Assembly: GCA_963809245.1 (NCBI GenBank)
Contig: CAWEIU010000009.1
Coordinates: 248,001-312,000, forward strand
Length of the DNA: 64,000 nucleotides
Source of the DNA: Roseiarcus sp963809245
GTDB taxonomy: Bacteria; Pseudomonadota; Alphaproteobacteria; Rhizobiales; Beijerinckiaceae
Direction: 5' to 3'
The translations under genes were made by a program, and so were the position numbers. The notes under the pieces were generated by a model that had not been told where the DNA came from, ran no database searches, and worked only from the letters and a program-made list of their open reading frames with translations. Of the stretch, positions 1 to 7,900 are shown piece after piece. Position 1 is the first letter of the stretch, and each line of letters opens with the position of its first letter.

Positions 1-2087
1 GGGACGACGCAGAATTCGAGCGCATTGCGCGACAGCACACGTCCCCTGGCGTCGCGCGCTTCGAGCGTGAGCGGCATGACCTCGACGGCGTCGCGGGAAG
101 GCGTGGCGAGCGCCAGGGAAGCAGGCTCAGCGCCGAGCGCAAGCGTCCCCCGCGCCTCACCGAACGCCCAGGCCAGCGTCGCGCCGGGGGGCGCGTCGGC
201 GGTCCCCGCGAGCCGCACCGTTACCTCAAAAGTCTCGCCCGCTCGAACGGCGGTGCGCGCCGCGCGCGCGATGACGAGCCAGGGCTGTTGCAGCGCCGCG
301 AGGCGCGAGGCGAAGGCGCGCGGACGGTTGCGCACGTCCATCAGGCCATTCGATTCCCACTGCGCGTCGTTGAGCTCCGTGATCACGTAGCCCGAGATCG
401 GACGCTCCCAGCGCAAGGTCTCGATCTGGAACTTGAGCGCGCGATACTGGAAAGCCTGCGCCGCGTCGACGAATCCGTCGACGTCGCCGAAGATCGGCGC
501 AAGCGCGGCGTCGCGGAAACGCGTTGCGATCCCGTGCGGATAGGCCGCGCCCAGATTCCAGTCGTGGCCGCTCTCGAACCACCAGGGCTCGCCGCCGTCC
601 TCTTCCAGAATCTCGTTTGGGTGCGGCAAGCCCCAGACGCCGAACTCGGAGCAGATCAGCGGCTCGTCGCCGCGTTTGACGGCGTCGCCGTGCTGCGACC
701 AGGCGAAGGCGGCGCGCTGAGCGAAGGCGCGGGTCGTCGCGGCGAAAGCCGAGTTCTGATGAGGAAATCCATTGTACCAGTGAAAATCCTCGATGTCGGT
801 CTTCATGTGGTAGTTGCGCGGGAAGCAGGGCGAGTTGTCGACAAGCAGGCCATTCGGGATGAGCGGCTTCATGGCGTCGAACAGATCGACAAGCCAGCGC
901 CGGTCGTCCGGATTGTCGTCGAGTTCGACGCCCCAGCCTTCGTTGAAAAGCGTCCAGATGCAGATCGAGGGATGGAAGCCGTGGGTCGCCACGCTCCGCC
1001 GGAAGACGCGAGCGACCGTTTCGCGCGTCTCGGGCGCAAGGAAACCCATGTAGGGCATATCCAGCCAGACGATCAGGCCGAGACGGTCGGCCAGATCGAA
1101 ATACGCTCGGTCGGGAATCTTCACATGGCAGCGAAGGGCGTTGAGGCCCATCGCTTTGGCGTTGCGAAAGCGCTGCTCGACTCCGGAACCGTTCGGCGGC
1201 CAGTTGGCGTCTTCGGTCCAGTCCTGATCGAGCGCCCCGAACAGGAAGAAGGGTTCACCGTTGAGAAAGAGGCGGCCGTCCTTGGCCTCGAAACGTCGAA
1301 AGCCGATCATGCGCCGGACCGCATCGCAGGGCGCGCCGTCGCGGAGAAGTTCGACGGTGAGATCGTAGAGATTTGGCGCGTCGGGCGACCAAGCTTCCGG
1401 CTGTTCGACCGTCAACGACGCCTCGAACTCCGGTGAGGCGATCGGCTCCGCGCTCCGGGCGGCGATCCGCCCTTGATGCGTGAGTGTCAGCCGCAAGGAG
1501 GCGGAAGCGGCTTCGGCGAGCGCGCCGCGCACCGTCACCGTCCCGTTTGCGAGGTCGTAGGACGCCTCCACGGTGAGAGAGGCGAGATGCAGCGGATCGC
1601 GCGCTTCGAGACGGGCCGGCTTCCAGATCCCGCCCTGTACGCCGTACCAGTCCTGCTTGGCGGCGAGCGAGCGGCTGAACCGGCCGCCATTGCGGTCGTC
1701 CGGCAGGTGCGCGTCGACGCCGAGGTCGAAGGCGGTCTTGCCGTCGAGGGCGGCGGTCAGATCGACCTCGAACGTCGTCCAGCCGTCGCCGTGCGAGGCG
1801 ACAGGCGCGCCGTCGACGAAGACTTCGCTTTCGTGGAAGACGCCTTCGAGCACGAGCACGATCCGCTTGCCGGCCCAATCGGCCGGGATCTCCACCCTGC
1901 GGCGGTACCGACCGATCCCATGCGCGTTGCGAAGCTCGGGGAACTGGCTTTGCCAGACGCCGGGCGAGCGGATCTGGCGGTCCGCGCCGGACAAGCGTGC
2001 GGCCGGGCCCTCGAAGGCGAAGTCCCACAAGCCGTCGAGGAGGAGGGTCGGGCGCGCGCCGGCGCTCGGGGAGGCAGATTCAGTCAA
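1..2087 (-). CDS. Glycoside hydrolase family 2 enzyme (beta-galactosidase/glucuronidase-like), C-terminus beyond window
   Basis: The minus-strand frame is open from 2087 off the window edge, giving about 695 residues. The N-terminal part looks like the GH2 sugar-binding jelly roll (LDGLWDF near the start, then a GIGRYRRRVEIP segment), followed by an immunoglobulin-like domain and a TIM barrel. The barrel carries WTLFNEGWG, where Glu of FNE (about residue 383) would be the acid/base, and ICSEFG (Glu about 481) as likely nucleophile. No signal peptide is visible, so a cytoplasmic enzyme acting on imported oligosaccharides is likely. The start is chosen as TTG at 2087 because GGAG lies seven bases upstream and no ATG occurs in frame. 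It diverges from the ArsR-type regulator and probably belongs to that regulon. Exact substrate (galactoside, glucuronide, mannoside) cannot be told. Confidence 0.88.
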   Translation of the reverse strand, partial: MTESASPSAGARPTLLLDGLWDFAFEGPAARLSGADRQIRSPGVWQSQFPELRNAHGIGRYRRRVEIPADWAGKRIVLVLEGVFHESEVFVDGAPVASHGDGWTTFEVDLTAALDGKTAFDLGVDAHLPDDRNGGRFSRSLAAKQDWYGVQGGIWKPARLEARDPLHLASLTVEASYDLANGTVTVRGALAEAASASLRLTLTHQGRIAARSAEPIASPEFEASLTVEQPEAWSPDAPNLYDLTVELLRDGAPCDAVRRMIGFRRFEAKDGRLFLNGEPFFLFGALDQDWTEDANWPPNGSGVEQRFRNAKAMGLNALRCHVKIPDRAYFDLADRLGLIVWLDMPYMGFLAPETRETVARVFRRSVATHGFHPSICIWTLFNEGWGVELDDNPDDRRWLVDLFDAMKPLIPNGLLVDNSPCFPRNYHMKTDIEDFHWYNGFPHQNSAFAATTRAFAQRAAFAWSQHGDAVKRGDEPLICSEFGVWGLPHPNEILEEDGGEPWWFESGHDWNLGAAYPHGIATRFRDAALAPIFGDVDGFVDAAQAFQYRALKFQIETLRWERPISGYVITELNDAQWESNGLMDVRNRPRAFASRLAALQQPWLVIARAARTAVRAGETFEVTVRLAGTADAPPGATLAWAFGEARGTLALGAEPASLALATPSRDAVEVMPLTLEARDARGRVLSRNALEFCVV

Positions 2088-2148
2088 GGCTTGGCTCCGG
2101 ACGGGAAGACCTTCGCGGAAAGCGAAGAAACACGGGCGATTGCGAAAC

Positions 2149-2166
2149 CATCCGAAATGCTGATAC
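2149..2166. promoter_or_regulatory. Candidate operator of the ArsR-type regulator (copy 1)
   Basis: CATCCGAAATGCTGATAC lies between the divergent GH2 and regulator genes. It matches 16 of 18 bases of a site just upstream of the GH51 gene (7848-7865). Sharing of such a string by two promoters of the same module suggests an operator; binding is inferred. Confidence 0.5.
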
Positions 2167-2196
2167 AGCTTTTGGAAGGAGGCGGCTCGCCGGGGA

Positions 2197-3126
2197 ATGT
2201 CGCGCAATTTTCTGATGATTGACCCCGAGGAGCGTCCCGAGGTCCTGCACGGCCTGGCTTCGCCCTTGCGGGCGAGGATCCTGCGGCTGCTGCATCGTCG
2301 GCCCGGCGTCAACGTCAACGACATTTGCGCCGCGCTCGGACTTCCCCAGTCGACCGTGTCCTCGAACCTGCAGGTCCTCGAGGACGCCGGCCTCATCCGC
2401 ACCGAGACTCAGAAGGGCCGGAAGGGCAACCAGAAGCTGTGCTTCAGCGAATATGACGAAGTCCTCGTCCTGATCCGCGATGATCTCACCGGCGCGCAGG
2501 CCAACGCCATCGAAGTGGCGATGCCGATCGGCCTCTACACGAGCTGCGAGGTCACCGCGCCGTGCGGCCTTTGCTCCCCTCAGGGAATCATCGGCCTGCT
2601 CGATGTGCCCGGGTCCTTCCTCAATCCGGACCGGATGAACGCGGGGCTCATGTGGTTCACCCGCGGCTTCGTCGAATATCAATTCCCGAACAATGCGCGG
2701 CTCGTCGCCAAGACCGTCTCGGCGCTCGAATTCTCTTTGGAGCTCTCGTCCGAAGTGCCGGGGACCTCGGCCGACTGGCCCTCCGACATCACGGTCTCGA
2801 TCAACGGCCGGGAGATCGGCGTCTGGACCAGCCCCGGCGATTTCGGCGACAAGCGCGGCGTCTATACGCCCGACTGGTGGAAGCTGAAGGGAAGCCAGTA
2901 CGGCAAGCTGAAGAGCTGGCGCGTGACCGCCGAGGGCTCCTATATCGACGGGGTGAAGATCTCGCCGCTGACGATCCGCGATCTCGATATTTCGGCTCAC
3001 CATTCGATCCGGCTCAGGGTCGAGGTGAAGGAAAGCGCGCGTCATCCCGGCGGCATCAACATTTTTGGCCGCGGCTTCGGCAACTACGACCAGGACATCG
3101 TCCTGCGACTTGCGACGGAAGACTAG
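2197..3126 (+). CDS. ArsR-type winged-helix regulator with large C-terminal sensor domain
   Basis: A 309-residue protein. Residues about 12-80 form an ArsR-like winged helix (ASPLRARILRLL, then the recognition helix around LPQSTVSSNLQVLEDAGL). The remaining 220 residues are much longer than in classical metal-sensing ArsR proteins and contain a beta-rich region with many aromatic residues (TPDWWKLKGSQYGKL) that resembles a carbohydrate-binding fold. No metal-binding cysteine pair is seen in the helix region, so a sugar effector is more likely than a metal. It is divergent from the GH2 gene and next to a sugar transporter and GH51 enzyme, so local control of arabinoside use is inferred. ATG at 2197 follows AAGGAGGCGG at a suitable distance. 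Confidence 0.85.
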   Translation: MSRNFLMIDPEERPEVLHGLASPLRARILRLLHRRPGVNVNDICAALGLPQSTVSSNLQVLEDAGLIRTETQKGRKGNQKLCFSEYDEVLVLIRDDLTGAQANAIEVAMPIGLYTSCEVTAPCGLCSPQGIIGLLDVPGSFLNPDRMNAGLMWFTRGFVEYQFPNNARLVAKTVSALEFSLELSSEVPGTSADWPSDITVSINGREIGVWTSPGDFGDKRGVYTPDWWKLKGSQYGKLKSWRVTAEGSYIDGVKISPLTIRDLDISAHHSIRLRVEVKESARHPGGINIFGRGFGNYDQDIVLRLATED

Positions 3127-3155
3127 CGCGTTTCGCTTTTTGGCTGACGCAGCGC

Positions 3156-3246
3156 TGCTGTCACCCCCGCGAAAGCGAGGGTCCGGACAAACGCCGCAGG
3201 CCTTCGCCCTTCGACCCCTGGATGCCCGCTTTCGCGGGCATGACAA
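3156..3246. repeat. Dispersed palindromic repeat, family A, copy 1
   Basis: About 90 bases with the arms CCCGCGAAAGCG and CGCTTTCGCGGG and a conserved centre CGCAGGCCTTCG. A second copy lies in opposite orientation at 43633-43724. It sits in the gap between converging genes and could fold as a cruciform or act as a bidirectional terminator. Confidence 0.8.
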
Positions 3247-3341
3247 GGGCCCTGGCTGGGTAATCCCGGGAAAGAGAGCCGGCGTGGACCAGAAAGCAAA
3301 GCGCTCAAAGGCGTCGCCGCGCGCCGTGCAGCCGGAGGTCG

Positions 3342-4457
3342 TCACAGGGCTGAACCGGACGCCCCGAAGAGATGGGCGTGGCGCTCGTCGATCTTGAGGC
3401 CGAGCGCGTCGCCGGGCCTCGCGACCAGCTCCCCCTTGCCCTCGATGATCAACTGCCCGGCGGGCGTGTCCACATAGAGGATCGTCGCATTGCCGAGGTG
3501 TTCGACGATCGCAACCTTTCCCGGAAAGGAAGCCGAAGCGTCGTCGGGCGGCACGACGAAAAAATGCTCCGGCCGGACGCCGAGCTCCGCCCCGCCGCTC
3601 GCGCCTTCGCCATTGATCAGCCGGACCGCGGCGCTCCGGCCGCCGGGCAGGGAAACGTTCGCCGAGGCGCCGTTTACGTCCGCTATCTCGACGGGAATGA
3701 AATTCATGCTCGGCGAGCCGATGAAGGCGGCGACGAATTTGTTGGCCGGCGAATTGTAGAGCTCGAGCGGCGAGCCGACCTGCGAAATTGTCCCCTTGTC
3801 GAGCACCACGATTTTGTCGGCGAGGGTCATCGCCTCGGTCTGGTCGTGGGTGACGTAGATCATGGTTGCGGCGAGATCGGCGTGAAGTTTCGCCAGTTCG
3901 AGGCGCATCTGCACGCGCAGCTTCGCGTCGAGATTGGAGAGCGGCTCGTCGAACAGAAACACGGCGGGCTTGCGCACCAGCGCGCGGCCGATCGCAACGC
4001 GCTGGCGCTGTCCGCCGGAAAGCTCGGCGGGCCGCCGGTCGAGATAATCGTCGAGCTGGAGGATGCGCGCGACCTCTCTCGTCCGTTGCTCCTGCGCCTT
4101 GCGCGGCGCCCCCGCGATCGACATCGAGAAGGCGATGTTCTGCCTGACCGTCATATGCGGATAGAGCGCGTAGGACTGGAACACCATCGCAATGCGCCGC
4201 TGCGCCGGCGGCGTTTGCGTAACGTCCGCGCCGTCGATGAAGCACCGGCCCGCAGTGATCTTCTCGAGGCCGGCGATCATGCGCAGCAGCGTCGACTTGC
4301 CGCAGCCCGACGGGCCAAGCAATGCGGTGAACGAGCCCTTTGCGACGCTAAGGCTCAGATCCGGAATCGCGGTCACCGAACCGTAGCGCTTGGTGACGTG
4401 GTTCAGTTCGACATGCGGCGTGTCGGCGTGGAGGGCGGCTGTGGTCACGTTCGTCAT
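3342..4457 (-). CDS. CUT1 sugar ABC transporter ATP-binding protein (UgpC/MalK type)
   Basis: A 371-residue ATPase that would energise import by the adjacent permeases. Walker A GPSGCGKST is at 48-56, the Q-loop near FQSYALYP, signature LSGGQ at 146-150 and Walker B FLFDEP around 167-172, with the switch His in VTHDQTEA. The C-terminal 130 residues form the TOBE/MalK-like regulatory domain seen in the UgpC family, where one ATPase can serve several transporters. The stop-start overlap with the upstream permease gene (ATGs at 4457 and stop near 4454) shows co-transcription as the last gene of the binding protein-permease-permease-ATPase operon. Confidence 0.95.
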   Translation of the reverse strand: MTNVTTAALHADTPHVELNHVTKRYGSVTAIPDLSLSVAKGSFTALLGPSGCGKSTLLRMIAGLEKITAGRCFIDGADVTQTPPAQRRIAMVFQSYALYPHMTVRQNIAFSMSIAGAPRKAQEQRTREVARILQLDDYLDRRPAELSGGQRQRVAIGRALVRKPAVFLFDEPLSNLDAKLRVQMRLELAKLHADLAATMIYVTHDQTEAMTLADKIVVLDKGTISQVGSPLELYNSPANKFVAAFIGSPSMNFIPVEIADVNGASANVSLPGGRSAAVRLINGEGASGGAELGVRPEHFFVVPPDDASASFPGKVAIVEHLGNATILYVDTPAGQLIIEGKGELVARPGDALGLKIDERHAHLFGASGSAL

Positions 4458-5344
4458 CCCTTGATGCCCGCCGACAACATGATCGCCTGCGTCACGCGAC
4501 GCTGGAAGATGAGGTAAAGGATCGCGACGGGAAGCGCCGCGAGCATGGCGACCGCGAGGTCGCGGCCATAAGAGACGCCGAAAGCGTCATGCACCTGCGT
4601 GATGCCGACGGTGATGTTCATCTTGTCCTCTTCCGTCACAGCGAGGAAGGGCCAGATGAAGAGGTTCCAGGCGACGATGAAGGTGATGATGGCGAGCGCG
4701 GTCGTGACGCCCCAGTTCATCGGCAGATAGATGCGAAAGAGCAACTGGAATTCGCTGGCGCCGTCGATCGCGGCGGCTTCGCGGAAGTCCTTGGGCACCG
4801 AGTCGAAGAACTGCTTGTAGATGATGATCGTAACCGGCGCGATGAGCTGCGGGGCGATAACGCCGGCCCATGTGTTGATCCAATGGAACTGACTCATCAG
4901 CTCGAAATGGGCGACGATCAGCGCCGGAATCGGGACCATGAAGCTCGCCAGGATTAGCCACCAGAAGAGCTTTCGGCCGGGAAACTCGAGCTGCGAGATC
5001 GCATAGCCCGCGGACGCTCCCATCCCCACCACGATGACGGTGACCGCGGCCGACGTGACGAGCGAATTGACGTACCAGAGACCGATTTTCGTCGAGGTCA
5101 GCACATGCGCATAGTTCTCGACAGTGAAGTGCTTGGGCCAGAGCTCGACGCCCGGGCGCACGATGTCGGGCTCCGGCTTAAAGGTGGTGATGAGGCCCCA
5201 ATAGAGCGGGAAAGCCCAGAACACCGCGCCGAGCAGCGTGGCTATGGTCGCGACGAGGCCGACGAGGTTGAGGCGCCTGATCCTCGCGAGGCGCTCGCGG
5301 CCCGCCGCGAAAACCTGGTCGCCGATTTCCGTTGCGGCCGTCAT
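4454..5344 (-). CDS. CUT1 sugar ABC transporter permease (MalG/UgpE type)
   Basis: A 296-residue inner membrane protein with about six hydrophobic segments and the EAA loop (FREAAAIDGASEFQLLFRIYLP) that docks on the ATPase. The frame stays open upstream, but the start is placed at ATG 5344 because it overlaps the stop of the preceding permease as ATGA, which is typical of coupled translation in these operons, and the MTAATEIGDQ N-terminus leads directly to the first membrane helix. Partner of the permease ending at 5341. Confidence 0.93.
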   Translation of the reverse strand: MTAATEIGDQVFAAGRERLARIRRLNLVGLVATIATLLGAVFWAFPLYWGLITTFKPEPDIVRPGVELWPKHFTVENYAHVLTSTKIGLWYVNSLVTSAAVTVIVVGMGASAGYAISQLEFPGRKLFWWLILASFMVPIPALIVAHFELMSQFHWINTWAGVIAPQLIAPVTIIIYKQFFDSVPKDFREAAAIDGASEFQLLFRIYLPMNWGVTTALAIITFIVAWNLFIWPFLAVTEEDKMNITVGITQVHDAFGVSYGRDLAVAMLAALPVAILYLIFQRRVTQAIMLSAGIKG

Positions 5345-6222
5345 CGGGTGTCTCGCACGCGCAGGAGTTGGAACTGCAGCACCGACACCACGACGATCAG
5401 CACGAAGAGCACCGTCGACGCCGCGGCGGCGAGGCCGCCCCGATTCATCTGGAAGGCCTGCTTGAGGATGTATTGCACCATCACCATCGTCGCGTCGGTG
5501 CGAACGTTGTTGGCGAACAGATAGACCTGATCGAAGATCTTGAGTTGCAGGATGAGCTGGATCGTCATCACCAGCACGGTGATCGGCCAGATCAGCGGCC
5601 AAGTGATCCTTCGGAACTGCGCCCAGGCCCCGGCGCCGTCGAGCTCGGCGGCCTCGTAGATCTCGCGTGAGATGTTGCGAAGGCCGGCTATGAACAAGAG
5701 CACATTGAAGCCGATCAGCCACCAGATCGTCACGAAGGCCACGACCGGCATGAAGAGCGGCAGCGTGCGGAACACCGAGAGATGGTGGCCGCCCGTGAAG
5801 GGCGCGAAGACGGTCTGCGCGATGCCGAAATCCTTGTCGAGGATCCAGCTCCAGATACGGTAGACGACCGAGACGGGGAGGATGTAGGGCAGGAAGAAGG
5901 CTGCGAGCACGAGGCTCTGGAGCCAGCCGGTCAGCCGGTTGACGGCGATGGCGACGACGAGCGCGAGCAGCGTGCTCGGAACGACGCTGAGAATCACGAA
6001 ATAGGCCGTGTTCCAGATCGCGGTCCAGAACAGCCGGTCAGACCACAGGCGCTCAAAGTTCTTGAAGCCGACCCAATCGCCGGGGCCGATCAGCGGCGCA
6101 TTGGTGAAGGCGAGAACGAAAATCTTGGCCGAGGGATAGATGAACAGCACGCCGTAGATGATGATGAAGGGCGCCATCAGCGCATAGGCGACTAGAATTT
6201 CGTTGCTCCGACCGCGGATCAT
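5341..6222 (-). CDS. CUT1 sugar ABC transporter permease (MalF/UgpA type)
   Basis: A 293-residue inner membrane permease with six predicted helices and an EAA motif (IYEAAELDGAGAWAQFRRITWP). It lies 81 bases downstream of the binding-protein gene, with a hairpin in the gap, and overlaps the next permease by four bases. Together they form the membrane channel of a sugar importer, most likely for arabinose-containing oligosaccharides given the GH51 and GH2 neighbours. Confidence 0.94.
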   Translation of the reverse strand: MIRGRSNEILVAYALMAPFIIIYGVLFIYPSAKIFVLAFTNAPLIGPGDWVGFKNFERLWSDRLFWTAIWNTAYFVILSVVPSTLLALVVAIAVNRLTGWLQSLVLAAFFLPYILPVSVVYRIWSWILDKDFGIAQTVFAPFTGGHHLSVFRTLPLFMPVVAFVTIWWLIGFNVLLFIAGLRNISREIYEAAELDGAGAWAQFRRITWPLIWPITVLVMTIQLILQLKIFDQVYLFANNVRTDATMVMVQYILKQAFQMNRGGLAAAASTVLFVLIVVVSVLQFQLLRVRDTR

Positions 6223-6250
6223 CGGACGAAACCTCCCTTCGAGGGGGATT

Positions 6251-6286
6251 GCCGGCCGTCGCCTCTTGACGGGCGATGCGGCCGGC
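6251..6286 (-). promoter_or_regulatory. Intercistronic hairpin between binding-protein and permease genes
   Basis: GCCGGCCGTCGCC and GGGCGATGCGGCCGGC pair with a two-base bulge. There is no T run, so it is more likely a 3' mRNA-stabilising or processing hairpin that keeps binding-protein transcript in excess over permease transcript than a full terminator. Confidence 0.55.
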
Positions 6287-6303
6287 TTCTGGAGTGCTGC
6301 GCT

Positions 6304-7575
6304 TTACTTCGACTGGCCGTCCAGATCGTCGGCGATCTGCTTGGCCGCATCGGCGGGAGCGATCTCGCCGCTCATCGCGGGCACGATATAGTTGCCGGCC
6401 GCCTCATAGACGGGCGATGCGACGCCGGCGAGGGTCGACACCGGGTCGAATACGGCCGTCTTGGCGAGGGAGACATAGTCGGAATTCGGCTTCATCGCCT
6501 TGAATTCGTCGCTGGTCTGCACTGGCAGATAGGCCGGGACGTGGCCGCCGCTAGCCCATTCGATCGAATGGGTGTTGAACCAGTGGATGACGTCGAGGAC
6601 GATCTTGCGCTTCTCGGGCGAGACCGGGTTGCCCTTGCGGTCGGGGATGGCGAAAGAGTGGGAATCCGCCCAGGTCGCGGGGTGATCGTAGAGCACCGGG
6701 ATCTGGATCGCGCCCCAGTCGAAGAGCTGGCCCTTCTTGGCGAGGTCGACCATCGTGGGCACTTCCCAGACGCCATTGATGTGCATGGCGGCCTTGCCTG
6801 ATGTGAAGAGCGCGATCGAAGCGGGATATTCGGTCTTGGCGGGCGTCCAGCCGTTCTTCACCCATTTGTTCATCTCGGCGAGCACGGTCGTCGCTTTTGC
6901 GAGATTGTCGCCGTCGAGGAACTTGCCCTTCGTCACGAACTCGCCGCCCTGCTGGCTGAGCAGCGTGTAGAAGACGCGCCAGCCCGAAGCGTTGTCGCCG
7001 GGAACCGACAGGCCGGAGACCCCGTTGGCGGTGAGCTTGGCGAGCGCCGCGTCGAAATTCGCAACCCCGTCGAGGCCCTTCGGCTTGCCGTCGTCGCCGA
7101 GCAGGCCGGCCTTTTTCAGCAGATCCTTGTTGTAGTAAAGGATGATCGAGTGGATATCGAGCGGCACGACGTATTGTTTGCCGTCCGGCCCCTGACCGGC
7201 TTTCCAATTGGCGGCGCCGAAGTCGCTCTCCTTGATGCCGGCGGCGCTCAGTTCATCGGGCGAGAGTGGGCTAAGGGATTTGGTCGTGATGCCGAGCGGC
7301 AAGCGCGACTCGTGATAGGTCATGATGTCCGGACCCTGGCCGACGGCGGCCGAAGTCTGCACCTTGGTGTAGAAAGGGACGCCCCATTCGAAGGTCGTGG
7401 CGTCGATCTTCACCTTGCCGGCGTGCTCCTTGTTGAACTCGTTGAGCATCGCCTTCATGCGGACGCCGTCGCCGCCGCTGAGAAAGTCCCACCAAACGAC
7501 TGTTTCTTCGGCTTTGGCCGCGGTCGACATGAGGGCGGCGCTCGCCAGCGCCGCGCACAAGATCTTTCGGATCAT
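6304..7575 (-). CDS. CUT1 extracellular sugar-binding protein
   Basis: A 423-residue periplasmic solute-binding protein (family 1). The N-terminus MIRKILCAALASAALMSTAA is a Sec signal peptide with cleavage likely after AKA. The mature part begins with VVWWDFLSGGDG, typical of oligosaccharide-binding proteins. The start at 7575 is preceded by GGGAGGAGACAGG, an excellent ribosome binding site; the frame continues upstream but without signal-peptide sense. First gene of the transporter operon, divergent from the GH51 gene, with candidate operators in between. Confidence 0.94.
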   Translation of the reverse strand: MIRKILCAALASAALMSTAAKAEETVVWWDFLSGGDGVRMKAMLNEFNKEHAGKVKIDATTFEWGVPFYTKVQTSAAVGQGPDIMTYHESRLPLGITTKSLSPLSPDELSAAGIKESDFGAANWKAGQGPDGKQYVVPLDIHSIILYYNKDLLKKAGLLGDDGKPKGLDGVANFDAALAKLTANGVSGLSVPGDNASGWRVFYTLLSQQGGEFVTKGKFLDGDNLAKATTVLAEMNKWVKNGWTPAKTEYPASIALFTSGKAAMHINGVWEVPTMVDLAKKGQLFDWGAIQIPVLYDHPATWADSHSFAIPDRKGNPVSPEKRKIVLDVIHWFNTHSIEWASGGHVPAYLPVQTSDEFKAMKPNSDYVSLAKTAVFDPVSTLAGVASPVYEAAGNYIVPAMSGEIAPADAAKQIADDLDGQSK

Positions 7576-7687
7576 CCTGTCTCCTCCCGATGTCTGGCCG
7601 CCGTCCGGCCCATCTGCGTGGGGCGCAATTCCGGAGGCCCGGTTCGGGAATGTTAGACGCGAAAACAGCGGGCGACAAGGGGTATGG

Positions 7688-7702
7688 ATCACAATATGTG
7701 AT
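7688..7702. promoter_or_regulatory. Perfect inverted repeat upstream of the CUT1 operon
   Basis: ATCACA-ATA-TGTGAT is a perfect inverted repeat about 110 bases upstream of the binding-protein start. Its half-site resembles TTGTGATAC in the operator candidate at 7848-7865. It could also be read as a CRP/FNR-like half-site arrangement. It lies in the 325-base gap 7576-7900 that holds no gene. Confidence 0.5.
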
Positions 7703-7847
7703 ATTTAGCCGTCCTTCATTCGACTGGGACAGGCAGCTTCCGCCACCCGCGCGGGGGCTTTGGCAAAGGCGAATACCCAGGAAAACGGGGGCCGTTTCGA
7801 GGGTTCCGCAAAACCCCTTGACGGGCCGCCGCGGAGCGGCTGATATT

Positions 7848-7865
7848 CATCCGAAATTGTGATAC
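7848..7865. promoter_or_regulatory. Candidate operator of the ArsR-type regulator (copy 2)
   Basis: CATCCGAAATTGTGATAC, 36 bases before the GH51 start, matches the site at 2149-2166 in 16 of 18 positions. Such conservation in non-coding DNA of two promoters in one module suggests binding by a shared regulator. Confidence 0.5.
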
Positions 7866-7900
7866 TGAACCGGCGGGAAGTCGGTCGGGAGGAACGCTAA

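Noticed and set aside
2080..4245. Minus-strand open frame of about 720 codons
   Set aside because: It overlaps the clear regulator and ATPase genes in another frame, has an Arg-rich, low-complexity translation typical of GC-rich shadow frames, and no recognisable domain.
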